From contig NC_059396.1 of NCBI RefSeq assembly GCF_905220565.1, positions 17,357,206 through 17,421,205 on the forward strand: DNA of 64,000 nt, given 5' to 3'. This document shows, in pieces, positions 11,976 through 23,509 of the stretch. The notes under the pieces are model-generated. The model was not told the origin of the DNA, did not search any database, and saw only the letters and a program-made list of their open reading frames with translations. Position 1 is the stretch's first letter. The number at the start of each line of letters is the position of its first letter. The DNA is from Melitaea cinxia. Taxonomy: Eukaryota; Arthropoda; Insecta; Lepidoptera; Nymphalidae. Position numbers and translations under genes: made by a program.

Positions 11976-12440
11976 ATTATTTATTTATTTTCATTAATCT
12001 GTGTAATATGATAAATTGATTAATAAATTGCAATAAATTTGAAAACACAAACGATACAAACAAATACGATCCCGCAAACAGTTTCAACGTCAGATCGTTA
12101 ACCAAAAAATTCGTTTGCCTCCTATCGATATTATACAATTCATAAAACATAAATTATGTTGTTTATATATTGCACAGTAGCGTGTGTGGTAATGGAAAAT
12201 AAAATTTAACGGAGCGAATAACAATAGCTCGAATTTATAATGAAATAGGTATAGTCGATTCGCGTTAAGAAAATAGTGACTAATCGCTTTCATTTAGTTT
12301 GGCAAGGTCCCTTAACCAATTAAAGCAAAAGTTACACATAACTTATAACTGAAAAGTTTATCACGACAATGCATAATCTAGTCGATTTGAAAAGTAAAAT
12401 TAAATGTTTAATTAAAAAGATTTCCCCTAAAAAAAGGATT
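11976..12440. other. A/T-rich DNA, nothing recognised
   Basis: Unique A/T-rich sequence. A 67-codon frame on the minus strand (12090-12293) has no recognisable features. Confidence 0.4.
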
Positions 12441-12547
12441 TTATCATGGTATTATCATGGTATTAAGATGTGGGTCTCTGGTGCGTAGAGTGCGGGGTAG
12501 TGCCAACGGAATTCTGGGCATGATATCCACTAGACTGGATTGCATAT

Positions 12548-12601
12548 ACATGAATCATTGCTGTGCCGTTGCAAATGGAACGGTGCAGCGGTGATTCATG
12601 T
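12548..12601 (+). other. 23-bp stem hairpin in a repeat-like unit
   Basis: The left arm 12548-12570 and right arm 12579-12601 pair over all 23 positions (19 Watson-Crick, 4 G-U as RNA) around the 8-nt loop GCAAATGG. It lies in a GC-richer unit (about 12465-12610) followed by A/T-rich sequence and an AATAAAG-(ATT)n tail at 12703-12727, the type of tail seen on the RTE fragment at 51690. It may therefore be part of a retroelement 3' region. I recognise no known microRNA in the arms. Confidence 0.55.
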
Positions 12602-12735
12602 GTTCTGTAACATTTATTTATTTAAAAAAAAATTGTAATAACTAAACTAACATAGTATGTAAGAAATACTGCTAACTAACTAGAATGATTCACTGGTCAC
12701 TTTAATAAAGAATTATTATTATTATTTTTTTTTTT

Positions 12736-12935
12736 TACGTGACAACGTCTAATAAACCGATGAACGTCTGTGGCATGCACGAAAAAGGATGACTCATACC
12801 GTTACGCTCATTGCCCCGTTACGATCAGTGATAGTATTACGCGATTGGCCTATACGTCCGAGGAGATGTTTTGTTATGACATTGACACGTTAGACTATCT
12901 TCCGTAAAACAACATTACAGACAACCATTTTTTTT
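12736..12935. repeat. Probable dispersed element bounded by T-runs
   Basis: A 200-bp GC-richer block, beginning ACGTGACAACGTCTAATAAA and ending ACATTACAGACAACCA, sits between two T-runs directly after the (ATT)n tail of the previous unit. It looks like an interspersed element or ancient insertion. No second copy is present in the window to prove it. Confidence 0.3.
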
Positions 12936-14890
12936 TTAAATATTATTTCGTGTTCAAATTGACCAGTTGATATAAGCCGTTAAGACAGGTATATTTATCA
13001 CGATTTAATTAGACAAGGTGTGTGGCTAAGCTAAGTGACCGCGATGAGTCACTATTTTCTTAACGCGAGTAGACTATAGGCCGGGTAGGTCCGTTTTCGT
13101 GTATCGCGTAAGTGATGCAGTCACGGAAATGTCAGCGATTAAAAACGTTGAAATAAAAAGTAAATCAAATATGGAGGTAAGCGGCTGAGCTTAGCGTGCG
13201 TTTGCTTTGAAGTCCACGCTCCTTTACCGTCGTGAATGTTAGTTCACTTTGACAGAAATTAATGTTTGTTATGAAAAAAATAAAAAATCGGACCCCACGC
13301 CGGGCACGAAAACCAAGTTAATTTGTTACTTGCTGTTTAATATGCTAAAGCTACGTTTAGTATTTTATTTATTTGCGCTAACGTTTCTTTATAAAAGCGT
13401 TTATCACTTAATTTAAAAAATTCTTAATTCAAAAGTTTAAATGAAATTAAATTTTTTATAATAAACTCCTTGCACACCAAAGCACGTAAAAAAAAACAAC
13501 CAACAACATATTTTTTTCATAAATTTTTTACATACTAACAATAAACTCTCTATATATATAAATTATATAATATATATTATGTTATAATATTCTCATAAAA
13601 ATTCTCAAGGTTGGTTTAAGTTTAGTCTGTAGCTAAATATTTGCGGCGCTTCGAGATAAGCTGTATGATATATTTTTACGGTAATTTGGATGCGCTGTTA
13701 AGGTAACATCGTATGTAGGTCGTACTTTACACTATTATTTTTAAAGTATCCTATATATCATGCCTAAAATGTTTAAGCGCGAAGACGTTAGAGGATATTT
13801 TCTTAATAAAATATTACAATAAAGCATGTATAAATTCAACTAACAAGAGACACATTGCTTTTGTAAGTAGTTTATATTTTGAGCCGTTTCTTTTTGGTGA
13901 CTACTTTTTTTTAAACTTCAATTTTATAAAAGCTTCAAACGTAACTCAAAAATTGAAAGATTAAATTCGAGTAGCAAATTGTAGCGATTATAATTGATAT
14001 ATAAATTTCGATAAAATATAATTATTCACTAAAAATGAAGTTAATGATATGGTATAAACAATGTTTTTCGCTTATCGATTACTCGAATAATACAAGACTG
14101 CCCGTCAATCGTCCACGTCGAGACATGCGGGCGCGTAAATAACTCACTGTGCGCGTTAATTATGTCGAGTGATCTTGAACGAGCGGCTGCCATGCGGAAT
14201 GAGTGTTTGAATTTGGAACGGTATAATTTGTTGCATAATTTTATTTAATCTGTGGTTTGTTTGAAATACATTCTATACAGTAATTATGGAAACATTTTTA
14301 TTTGTACTTTTTTAATGAGCACTTTTTTTTAAATATTTTACTTCTTATAATACCGCGAACATAAAACGTTTACTTTAATTAAAAACAAAACTGTTTTATT
14401 TCTGTTTACCGTTGCGAGATACGAGACCATTTTTGGTAATTATTATATGAAAACGATTTCAATAGTTCATTGAACTTTTATTTTTATATCCTTTTGTAAT
14501 GTGCTAAATTATTATTCTGAAAATGAGCCAACATAGTCTGAGGAAATGTCCGACTGAGAAGGATAGAGGTCGTTAATGAGCGCGGGGCGATGTTAGACAA
14601 AGAGAACAAGAGCCAATATAAATAGCACGAATTTATCACCGGTATCGATGTGTGTATCTGTGAATGGAATTCATTTATCAAAACCTTGCTTATCTGTTTT
14701 GACTCAGGTGCATAAATGATGGGAACATTTTTGATTTAATATTGCTGATAATACTAGTAAAACTGTCGTAGTAAAATTTTCATTTTTAAATTTTGACGTA
14801 TTTTATAAAAATAGACTGTTTATTTATTTTTTTAGTAAGATTGTTAAATATTTGTCTAAGACTTGGGAATTTAAAGATGCAACACATTAG
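12936..14890. other. A/T-rich DNA with island 14085-14220
   Basis: A GC-richer, non-repetitive island lies at 14085-14220, and an A/T palindromic tract at about 13545-13600. No gene is supportable. Confidence 0.4.
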
Positions 14891-14891
14891 G

Positions 14892-15105
14892 TCCATCGAA
14901 GCAGGGTACAGCAGGCAAATATTTTGTTCAAAAATCTGGAGCAGCCCGTCCGGGGAAGTTACCTCGAACTTACAGAAGATCACAGCTAAATAATGCTTTC
15001 AAGTAGAGTTGCTTACCGGTGGTAAGTAGGGTAACCAGAGCTCCTGGGGGCCGCTTACCATCAGCTAGGCCGAACGCTTGTTTGCCCCCCAGTCGTATAA
15101 AACAT
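14892..15105 (+). repeat. Dispersed repeat family Y, copy 2 (shortened)
   Basis: It shares 'gagcagcccg', 'ttacagaagatcacagctaaa', 'accagagctcctggggg', 'cttaccatcag' and 'cttgtttgcc' with the copies at 4302 and 61000, but lacks the middle section containing 'gcaacg..cttgcgatgctt'. Confidence 0.7.
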
Positions 15106-15770
15106 TAAATATTACCATTATAAATTTATAAAGTGGCTAGGTAATTAGTAAAACAGAACCAGAATAAAAAATATATTTGAAAACATATTTTCAGTTGCAT
15201 TTAAAACTGTGATATTTGCATTCGCCGTTCAACATAACAGTGTAATAAAAGGATAAACTTGAAAACAAACAAACATTCAACGACGTATCTACTAAATGAC
15301 TGTCCATTACAACAAACCGGGATTACAAAGCTGTATTTATGTAAATGCGGATTGAAGTTTTAAGTTGTAAACTTGCTTCGACCGAGTTCGAACCGAGTTT
15401 GAACGTTACGATTCATGTTCCTGAGAAATTCATTGTAAAGGTCGTTGAAGTTAAGTTGATAGTGAATCAAATTAATGTCGATTTTATTGTTTACTATTGT
15501 CCCTTTGGGCGTAGCCGCGAAAGCAAATTTCGAGTTTCGAATCTACGTTCCAAATCTATGGTAGCTTTATGTTAATATACTAAATTATTCTATAATGACG
15601 ATTTTGAAAGTGATTTTAAACCTGTACTCTGTAGCTTATTCTGAGGTAAAATATTATTTTTGATTGGTGCAACCATGCCAAAAAAAAAAGAAAAACAAAA
15701 GTAAATATAAAAAGCATTTTCCATTTAAAATATTGTTCAAGGTATTTAAAATTATATTAATAAACGTATC
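15106..15770. other. A/T-rich DNA, nothing recognised
   Basis: Unique sequence. The open frame at 15345-15575 has no recognisable domain and no supporting splice or poly-A context. Confidence 0.4.
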
Positions 15771-15773
15771 TGA

Positions 15774-16238
15774 TTAGCCTGTTGGCGCAGTTTGTAGTGG
15801 CCCTACTTTCTGCTTTGCGGGTTGCAGGTTCGATTCCTGCCTGAATGTGGGTGTAATATTTGTATTTATGTATTTACATATTATATATATTGAATATATT
15901 AATAAGAAAAATAGCTATAACAGTGGGCTGACACCTATAACACCAGCACTTAGTTGGTGATCTTAGGATCAGACGATATTTATTTATTTAGTTATTTATT
16001 TATAATTTAAGTAGTTATTAGTGGTTAATCAGCACAGTTATTCTCTTAGGCCTCACTGTCGTGCGTCGGGAGACACGTAAAGCCTTCGTTCCCGGTTGTT
16101 ATCATAGACGCCTGACAGCGATTGTTAATCATGTAGGGTAATTATCTGCGAACCCTCGAAGGTGGGTTAATGACCAGACCTTCAAGTCTATATGAAGAAC
16201 AGGCCTCTATTCCGCAGTGGGGTTTTTACAGGTGATTC
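15774..16238 (+). mobile_element. tRNA-derived SINE, near full length
   Basis: The head at 15781-15842 has an A-box-like TTGGCGCAGTTTGTAGTGG and the B-box GGTTCGATTCC. The body further on carries degraded versions of the common SINE blocks ('cgtcgggagacacgtaaagc', 'cggttgttatcatagacgcctga', 'gcctctattccgcagtgggg'). It is older (more diverged) than the copy at 47157-47501. Confidence 0.7.
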
Positions 16239-16239
16239 A

Positions 16240-16685
16240 GTTCAATTCAAATACTATATTGTCAAGTTTCGGTTTGGAATCCCGTGGGAGTCAAAAGCAT
16301 CATACTGTTCACCCCAAAATACAAATTGAACATTTGAAAACCGGATAACTACTCATAATGTAATTAAAAGGAGGAAGCGTTGGGAGGGATTTTTATGCGA
16401 GTAATTTATCGTGTTTACATGGAGAGATTTATTGCAGGCTATTCACACATGGCTGGCCCGTGTATACTGTGCGATGCGGTTTCGATCATCAAAGATCACG
16501 AACAAACAAACATAGAGTATGATAATTTTGATAGTGAAACTTTAGTTATTAATACGGTGTCTTAATAGAATATTAGTTTTAAATATTCTAGTTAGTTTTG
16601 TTCTATCATTTACGAGGTGGTTCAGTAGTTGGATGTTTGTTACTAACGCTAAAACTATTGACTAATTTTCTATCACCTCACTTCA
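16240..16685. other. A/T-rich DNA, nothing recognised
   Basis: A short open frame at 16380-16565 has no recognisable features. Nothing else is supportable. Confidence 0.4.
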
Positions 16686-16689
16686 GTGG

Positions 16690-16802
16690 GCTGCTTATCG
16701 CAGTCCACTGCTGGACATAAACCTCCACAAGTTCGCCCATAGTCACCACGCTGGGCAGGCAGGTTGATGATCGCAGGGCTGGCTTTGTCGCACCGAAGAC
16801 GA
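16690..16802 (+). repeat. Dispersed repeat family X, 5' fragment
   Basis: It matches the left third of the copy at 60471 ('gtccactgctggacata', 'cccatagtcaccacgctggg', 'gctggctttgtcgcaccgaagacg') and then stops, so it is truncated. Confidence 0.75.
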
Positions 16803-16870
16803 TAATTTTCTATACACTATGTTAAAAATTAAAAACTAGGAAACATACGCAAGGCTATGTATTTTTCATA

Positions 16871-16872
<2 letters not shown>

Positions 16873-16924
<52 letters not shown>
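16873..16924. repeat. (AT)26 microsatellite
   Basis: An uninterrupted AT dinucleotide run of about 26 units. It is bounded by CATACC on the left and GGTATG on the right, so the tract and its flanks together form an inverted repeat. Confidence 0.95.
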
Positions 16925-16926
<2 letters not shown>

Positions 16927-16929
16927 GGT

Positions 16930-18095
16930 ATGCCTACAGAATAATTTCTACTTCAAGCTGGTAAGAAGCTTTTATACTATTACGACATATTTAATTTATA
17001 TCTATAAACATCTTTATCCCTCTGTTTACTTTCCACAGTAAATTCATCAGACTTTTTTATATTAACAATATATTCACATTCAACGTTTTAAACAGTAAAC
17101 AGGTAAAGCAATTAAAAATATCGCGGCTATTACAATAATTATTTCAGTTAGCAGATTAGTTCTAATGAAGGGCTACTGGCCACTAATGTAAGTAACCCTT
17201 ACTTATAAAGACAGATGACCACTCCCGGTCTGGCGTTACGTTTCGTTGGAACGGAGTTAAAAGGGTTTTTAGAACAATAATTAATTGAGGTGTCCGTTTT
17301 GGGGAGTAATGTTGTATTTTGTCGGCGGTGTTTAGCGCTGATAAGGTATCCTCCTAGTCGAATATAATTTTACGGTGCAATAAACAGACAGGACGATTAT
17401 TCTAATTATTTGTATTAACTTCCTTAATATATTAATTACTAGATTGTAATTTAATAACATGAAATCATCAGGGAGATTGGGAGCTTGATTTGCCACGCGG
17501 CTCCTCTATATTCTGGTAGATTGTAATTCTATACACAACGTTTAAGTCATAAATAGCAGATATGTTAATTGAGTAAAACCATAACTTAAACAGGTAAACC
17601 ATAAACCTTTTACTCCGTGTTTACTAGCAGCGTCTATAAATAACGCTTTATTTATGAAAGTTTAAAACGATCGCACTCGAATTCAGCTTTAATAAATCAG
17701 TGATAGTGATTGACGCGGTCCAACATATAGTAGCGCAAATCAGCATATCAATTACTTTGATCTTTGATCTTCTAAGGAACCACTGCGTCATGATTGAGTT
17801 TGCCCAACGTTTGACCCAATTTCCCATATTAAAATTGTACAGTAAGCTCGCTCGATCAATTGGTGTTACAGCTCGGTCGCTAATTGACTTTAATCTCGCG
17901 CACGTTGAATTGAAAATACATAAAAGGAGATCAGACTATAAATGTTCTGTTGTGAAAATCATAATAAAATGTGATTATCAAAATTTATAAAACGAACGAT
18001 GAACGTTATGAATAACTCCGAAATATCGAAATGTATTTATGGTCTGTTGTAAAACGTCCGTTATTGCATCGGAATTATTTATAAATTTTGCATAA
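16930..18095. other. A/T-rich DNA, nothing recognised
   Basis: Unique A/T-rich sequence. The 96-codon open frame at 17700-17990 does not resemble a known protein and lacks gene context. Confidence 0.4.
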
Positions 18096-18119
18096 TCGCT
18101 ATAAAGTTCGATATAATGG

Positions 18120-18365
18120 CGTTGTAAAAAGAAATTTCGTGAGCTGGAATTCCATCAAGTTGCGAAATAGCGTCGAGGCTTCCACGTTTACAGCCCGAAA
18201 GGGTTCCTGGGAGATTGTAATAAAGTAATTTATCCACTTCCGATAACAGGGCAATAATCCTGGGGTACGCTCGCGACGAATATGAGGAATAAATAGCGTT
18301 CCAGCGTTCGGAGGATTTGCCGCGTGGTGGCGGCGATAAGCGTTGCCAAGGATGGAGTGCAATGG
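18120..18365. other. GC-richer island, possibly conserved non-coding
   Basis: A non-repetitive, CpG-containing block in A/T-rich DNA. An 87-codon minus-strand frame runs through it but has no recognisable domain. A regulatory element or an unrecognised exon are both possible. Confidence 0.3.
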
Positions 18366-18889
18366 AGAAATGAGTTGCCTATATTGACTTGCTAATGGAT
18401 TCGAGAGTGATGGATACGATCTCGTGAAAGAAGCTGGTACGTTTCAAAGTGATATTGAAATACCAAATTAGAAACCACATGACCATTATCATAATGTATT
18501 ACCAGAAGTCAGCCCCTGTATTTACTATCAACTTATTCAATAAAATGTTGACAACACGTTAATTTTTTTACAATATTTATGTAACGTTTATGGAAACAAT
18601 GCGGTTTCATTACACTTATATTGAAATGACAGTAAATAGTACAGTTACAATAGGCGCAGATTTGCGGTCAGATGATTGAATTGGTCCTTACGTCCTGGAA
18701 AAGAGAATAATTTTGTGGCGTTGCGATAAATATCGAAAACAGACGGAATTTATAAAATGCCAATACCTCGACGATATCGTTCTAACATTTCCGAGGAGAA
18801 ATAGTTTATTTTAATAAAAGCACTATCAGAATACATATCGTTTCCTTACTGACATGACAGTAGATCGTTTGCTTTTCTTGGAATTTCAG

Positions 18890-18980
18890 CAATCATACCG
18901 CAGACTTTGGAGATGCGAATACCTACTTTACGTAGACCACTTAAGGTCCATTTCAAAGGACGACGAGGCATACTTGAGCA
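18890..18980 (+). other. Possible internal exon (91 nt)
   Basis: A good acceptor (pyrimidine-rich, ending tttcag at 18889) and a strong donor (gtaagtac from 18981) enclose 91 nt. Two of three plus-strand frames stay open; the first reads QSYRRLWRCEYLLYVDHLRS and continues to the donor. The minus strand is also open (18846-19091). The block is GC-richer than its surroundings. I do not recognise the peptide, and a conserved non-coding element could give the same picture. Confidence 0.3.
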
Positions 18981-19099
18981 GTAAGTACGTCCGGGAACGC
19001 TAACGATAATTCGCAACGCCATTATTAGCGGCGTTGTATAGGAAACGTTCCTCTCCGGCTGTATTCTCTTGATGGCCACCGGCTTCGTCATTCGTACAT

Positions 19100-22000
19100 T
19101 AAAGGCCGCACTATCCTAATCTCCTAAAATAAATCCTATTCCCGAGTAAGGCTAACGTTACATTGAGTTCATTATTTATGTTTGTTTACTTTTTAAGAAT
19201 GTATGCCGCGCTTACAATTTTATAATCTAGTTTTGGCCTATTAATGCGGTGCAGCGCATAACATCTTCTTGCAAGAGTGTAGAGCTTACCCGAGAGCAGC
19301 TTCACTGTACGTAAGCATGGCTAAGAATTTCTTATCTTCAAGAACTCGTGCAATATACTCAGCTACTCGTAACAAAATAATAAGCAAAAACGCAGATTTA
19401 TTTATGTCTACTGGACACGGGACTAAGCAGTGTTTAAGTAGCATCACGACTGTTTACAGTATGTTAATTTCCAGACAGGTTTTATATCGTAAGTGGTATT
19501 TGAAACCAAATAAAACGATGAAAAGTGCCTTTAAACAAATTAAAAAATATACGAGTATGCCGTATTTTGGATAATGTTTCTTAATAGAGTTCTAAGTCTT
19601 AGTTGTATCACAAAAGCAATTGCATCGATTGAGATTTATGGTCGGGTCATAAAGAGCCGGTACGCGAATAATAACGGTTCATATATTTCCTCGACATTGC
19701 TGCATTTACTGTCTAAGACTATTGCAGTCATAATATCGCACAGCTCGCGCACGTCATGACGTATTTAATCACGCCATTCCGTCAGTTGTTAAAATTCGAA
19801 ATAAATTTTTCGTTCTAATAAAACAGAATAAGACGTTAGTATCGTTTGAAATGGAATACGATGAATAAATTGTTGTTTAAAGTGGAGCAGTAACTTGTAT
19901 GACTGACTGTACATTTCGTGCTCGGCTTAGAAATAACTGTTTCAAACTCACTGCGGTACAATATTCGCGATAACGATTATTGCTCGGAGTATCTCTAGTA
20001 ATGTTCAGGCATCGAGAATTAACATTGCGCGCAATTTATAGAGTAATTTCAAAGAAAATATTGTCTTGTTCGTCTACGTGAAGGCTCTAGTTTGGCAATA
20101 GGGATATTTTTATTAGTGTCGTTGACGTGGAAATTGTTTAATGGTACAGATATTAATTTTGCATATACTATGTAGTTTTAGAATGTAAGCTATGTCACAT
20201 ACAAAGTTTAAATTACTATGTAAATGCATTGATCAGTTTTATAGTAGCTTATTATTAGAGTACACATTTGTACAGTAGTCTAAATTGCATCACAATTTAC
20301 ACGACACTTAATTAAGCTTAAGCCTTTAGCCTTGTGTGTCTGTGTTATGTGTTGCTTTTCTTTTTTATTAAACATATTATTAAATTGTCATTAATATCGA
20401 TATAATAGCGTTTAGAGCTCGGATATGAATTCACAATCAGCTCAAAAAAATAGAAAATATAGTTAATTGAAACGAAGCGAATTAATACTGAAAATATATA
20501 TCTTGATAAAAACGAGGCGATAACAAGCACACGACAGAATATTTCATTAATTGTTCTAAATAAACTATACCACACGACCGAACTTGCGGTCGAAATCAAT
20601 TATACAATTTTTAGACCACAAAACGTTTCATAATACCAGTTAGTTGATTGCTTTTAATAGAATGGTTAGTTGATAACTGCATAACCAACCATAGACCAAT
20701 AAAACTAAAAGATTAATATTTTTCAGTCGCCTATAAGCAGACTGTGGGTCTCTACTGTTCCTACAGATTAGTCTACTCTGCGAAAGAATTATTTTGATAA
20801 TATACAATTTGTTTTTCGGTTAATAGAATTAAAAACAATGTTTTGAATTAGCGAATATCTGATTAAATTATAATCAAGGATTTATCGTATGATATAACGT
20901 TTGATTCCCAAACGAATTGTGAAGACAAATTCTAATTATTCCGCCAAAAATCCGCGTACCCTGTGGGCCCATCGCCGTTTCATACGGTTATGGGATGTTT
21001 GCGAATTGCTGATATTATCTTAATTGAATGCCAAGATTTACTGCGGGCCTGATTGGAGACGGGAACCGAGAGGCTGCGAGTTAAAGTCGCCATGTGGGTA
21101 AACTATTGAAAATTAGAAACTGGACTGAGGGAATGTGAAGATTAACCATACTGTATTTGTAAAGAATATAAAAATCAGAATACTTTCAAATTTTATTTTA
21201 TTAATTTTTAAATTATGCTGTTTATAATTAATCAATAAATTAAATCTAGACGATCTATAATCAAGCAATATTTCTATTTGCTTTAGTATTACTATTTAAA
21301 ATTCTTTTATGGAATTTAGATTTTTCAGATGCGTGACATGAAAAATTATTCAAACTAATAATTCTAAATATATTTGAAATTCTGACATTTTTGAAAAAAA
21401 AAAAAAATTTTTTTTCAAGTAAATATAAATTAAAAATAAATCACTTTCTAAATCTAAATTTTTCCATATTGAGTCGAGCGTTCGAATAACTTTACAAATA
21501 ACAATAGCTTTTAAAGGGCTGATAACAATACAAGGTCGCGAACGCTATTGACCTTTACATCTCTCAGAACATCCGATCTTATCCTGAAACTCTTAAGGAC
21601 GCTATCACATTTTTCCACAAATATCAGTGTATTTCACGTACCATTTTAATTAATTAGGAGTCACCCTGAGAAGATATCTTGGTTTCAAATGAAAGATAAT
21701 ATATTCATCTCCGAGTGAGACCATAAATATTATATAGCCCCATACAAACTTTTCACACAAATACAGTTTAACCATCACAGAAATCGCAAAAAATTAAAAA
21801 AAGAAGGGTCTGAATAGGAACCATTATAGCAAAATACACTGCACTAAGAAAAATAACTACACTAAGAAATTGTTGCTTATTTAGTCTTCTATGCGTAGCG
21901 CTAGATATTTTATATAAAAATAAATAATATTTCTATTTATGAGAAAAATAAGAAACGCTCTCAAATTTCTTCATACATTTTTTACAAGTGAACCATCGTC

Positions 22001-22240
22001 GTTCGTCATTCTGCGCCGAAACGCGCTCATGGAAGCACGGCTGTATCGCTTCAGAGCAAGTAATAATTACGTAAAAAATGAGTTCATTGTGTATACTGTG
22101 CTTGGACGAAATCGATACTTTACAAATTCCCACGCAATCCATAACTTTGCAACTCAAGATCTTCACAATCGATTGTCTTTGCTATGCATCTGGTTTATAT
22201 ATAATAATCAATAATAATAAGTAATCTTCGCAATTTGTCT
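19100..22240. other. Largely unique A/T-rich DNA with island 20940-21090
   Basis: A 101-codon frame at 19269-19574 overlaps the start of another (19574-19759); neither resembles a protein family. The stretch 20940-21090 is GC-richer and may be a conserved element. An A13/T8 homopolymer palindrome is at about 21398-21418. No gene is called. Confidence 0.4.
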
Positions 22241-22245
22241 TCTTT

Positions 22246-22500
22246 TTAACCGACTTCAAAAAAAGGAGGAGGTTACTCAATTCGACCGTATATATATATA
22301 TTTTAATGTATGTTCGGAGATTACTTTTTCGTTTATGAACCGGTTTTGATAATTCTTTTTTTGTTGGAAAGGAGGTATCTCTAGTTTGGTACCATGATAA
22401 GAAAACCAGAATCTGATGATGGGATCCCAGAGAAATTGAGGGAAACTTTCAAAAATCGTACGGGTGACTAGTAAATTTAATCATGTTTTCATTAAGTACT
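22246..22500 (+). repeat. Dispersed repeat family Z ('AACCGACTTCAAA' type), copy 1
   Basis: It starts AACCGACTTCAAAAAAAGG and runs through 'ggttactcaattcgaccg', 'tttatgaaccg', 'tttttttgttggaaagga' and 'accatgataag' to 'gggatcccagagaaat'. The same series is found at 46684-46905. The class is unknown to me; the family seems widespread in Lepidoptera. Confidence 0.75.
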
Positions 22501-22537
22501 ATAAAGCACTACTATTTAATAAAGGTCTGGAGTCGAT

Positions 22538-22960
22538 CTGATGATGGAGAAGAAAGATAGTCGAGGGAACTCTTCAACAATTTATAGCAATTACCTGCTT
22601 TTTGAACTTAATTCGTTTCTATTGATGAGAATTTTGCACCTGTATTAGTTATAAGTGCCATTACAGTCTGATGATGGAGACAAAAGATAGTCGAGGGAAC
22701 TCTTTAACGATTTATAGCAATTACCTGCTGTTTGAACTTAATTCGTTTCTATCGATGAGAACTTTGCACCTATATGAGTTACAAGTGCCATTACAGTCTG
22801 ATGATGGAGACGAAAGATAATCGAGGGAACTTTTCAACGATTTATAGCAACTACCTGCTGTGTGGTCATCTGTGTCGCAGGACCAGGTTTGATGATGGAG
22901 CCCATAAACACTCGAGGGAATTTCTCAACAATTTACAGCAGCTACCTTTTGCTGTTTGAC
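22538..22960 (+). repeat. Tandem repeat, 130-bp unit, about 3.3 copies
   Basis: ATGATGGAGA starts at 22541, 22671 and 22801 (period 130), and a shortened fourth unit begins at 22892. Each unit contains 'tcgagggaactct', 'caa(t/c)gatttatagcaa' and 'acctgct'. It follows directly on the family Z copy and is probably an expansion of its downstream part. Open frames in it (22774-23173) are artefacts of the repeat. Confidence 0.8.
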
Positions 22961-23160
22961 GACCGCTTTGATATAATGGTGCATATGCCGTGTCGGCGGC
23001 GCCTAAACACCGACGGTCGCGGGTTCTATTCCCGCTCGGAGTGGATATTTATGTTTATACAAATATTTATTTTCGGTCTAGTTGTTAATCCTTGTGGTTA
23101 TCCGGCTGTCAGTCCCGGTTGTTATTATGTACACTTCATAACGAACTTTACTCATAGTAT
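22961..23160 (+). mobile_element. SINE, copy with diverged head
   Basis: The tRNA-like head has a B-box-like GGGTTCTATTCC at 23020-23031, followed by 'cggagtggatattta' and then SINE body blocks ('cccggttgttattatgtacact', 'tttactcatag'). It ends where the next SINE begins. Confidence 0.65.
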
Positions 23161-23365
23161 GTCGACGCGTTAGCGCAGCGGTCACAGCACTTGTTGTTGC
23201 GCTGGCGTTAGTGGGTTCAATCTCCGCGCAGGACAGACATTTGTATTGGCCATATAAGATGTTTGTCATGATCTGGGTGTTTGTGCTTGTGTATTGTGTA
23301 TGTTTCCGGACCCCCGACACAAGAGAAAAAGCATCCTTGTTAGGAGTACCCATCACTAAAAATTG
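23161..23365 (+). mobile_element. SINE, second subfamily
   Basis: The head GACGCGTTAGCGCAGCGGT has an A-box-like element and GGGTTCAATCTCC as a B-box. The body 'gtgtttgtgcttgtgtattgtg' and 'cggacccccgacac' matches the copy at 51987-52205. It directly abuts the preceding SINE, giving a tandem SINE pair. Confidence 0.7.
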
Positions 23366-23389
23366 TAAAATAAGATAATTTTTAACAAA

Positions 23390-23505
23390 AAAAAAAACCG
23401 ACTTCAAACAGGAAACTAAAAAGTGAAAAATAGTTTTAGTAATCAGAAATGATTAAATAAATATTTTATAATATTGAAGTCGGTGCCAAGTAAATACTAC
23501 AACAA
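23390..23505. repeat. Inverted-repeat fragment ACCGACTTCAAA...TTGAAGTCGGT
   Basis: ACCGACTTCAAA near 23398 and ATTGAAGTCGGT near 23480 are inverted copies about 80 bp apart. The left motif is the same one that opens family Z at 22246. It is probably a short terminal-inverted-repeat element or a fragment of one. Confidence 0.5.
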
Positions 23506-23509
23506 CCTG

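Noticed and set aside
21933..22166. Minus-strand frame with WFTCKKCMKKF resembling a C2H2 zinc finger
   Set aside because: Only one imperfect half is present, the histidine spacing is wrong by one and the second histidine is absent.
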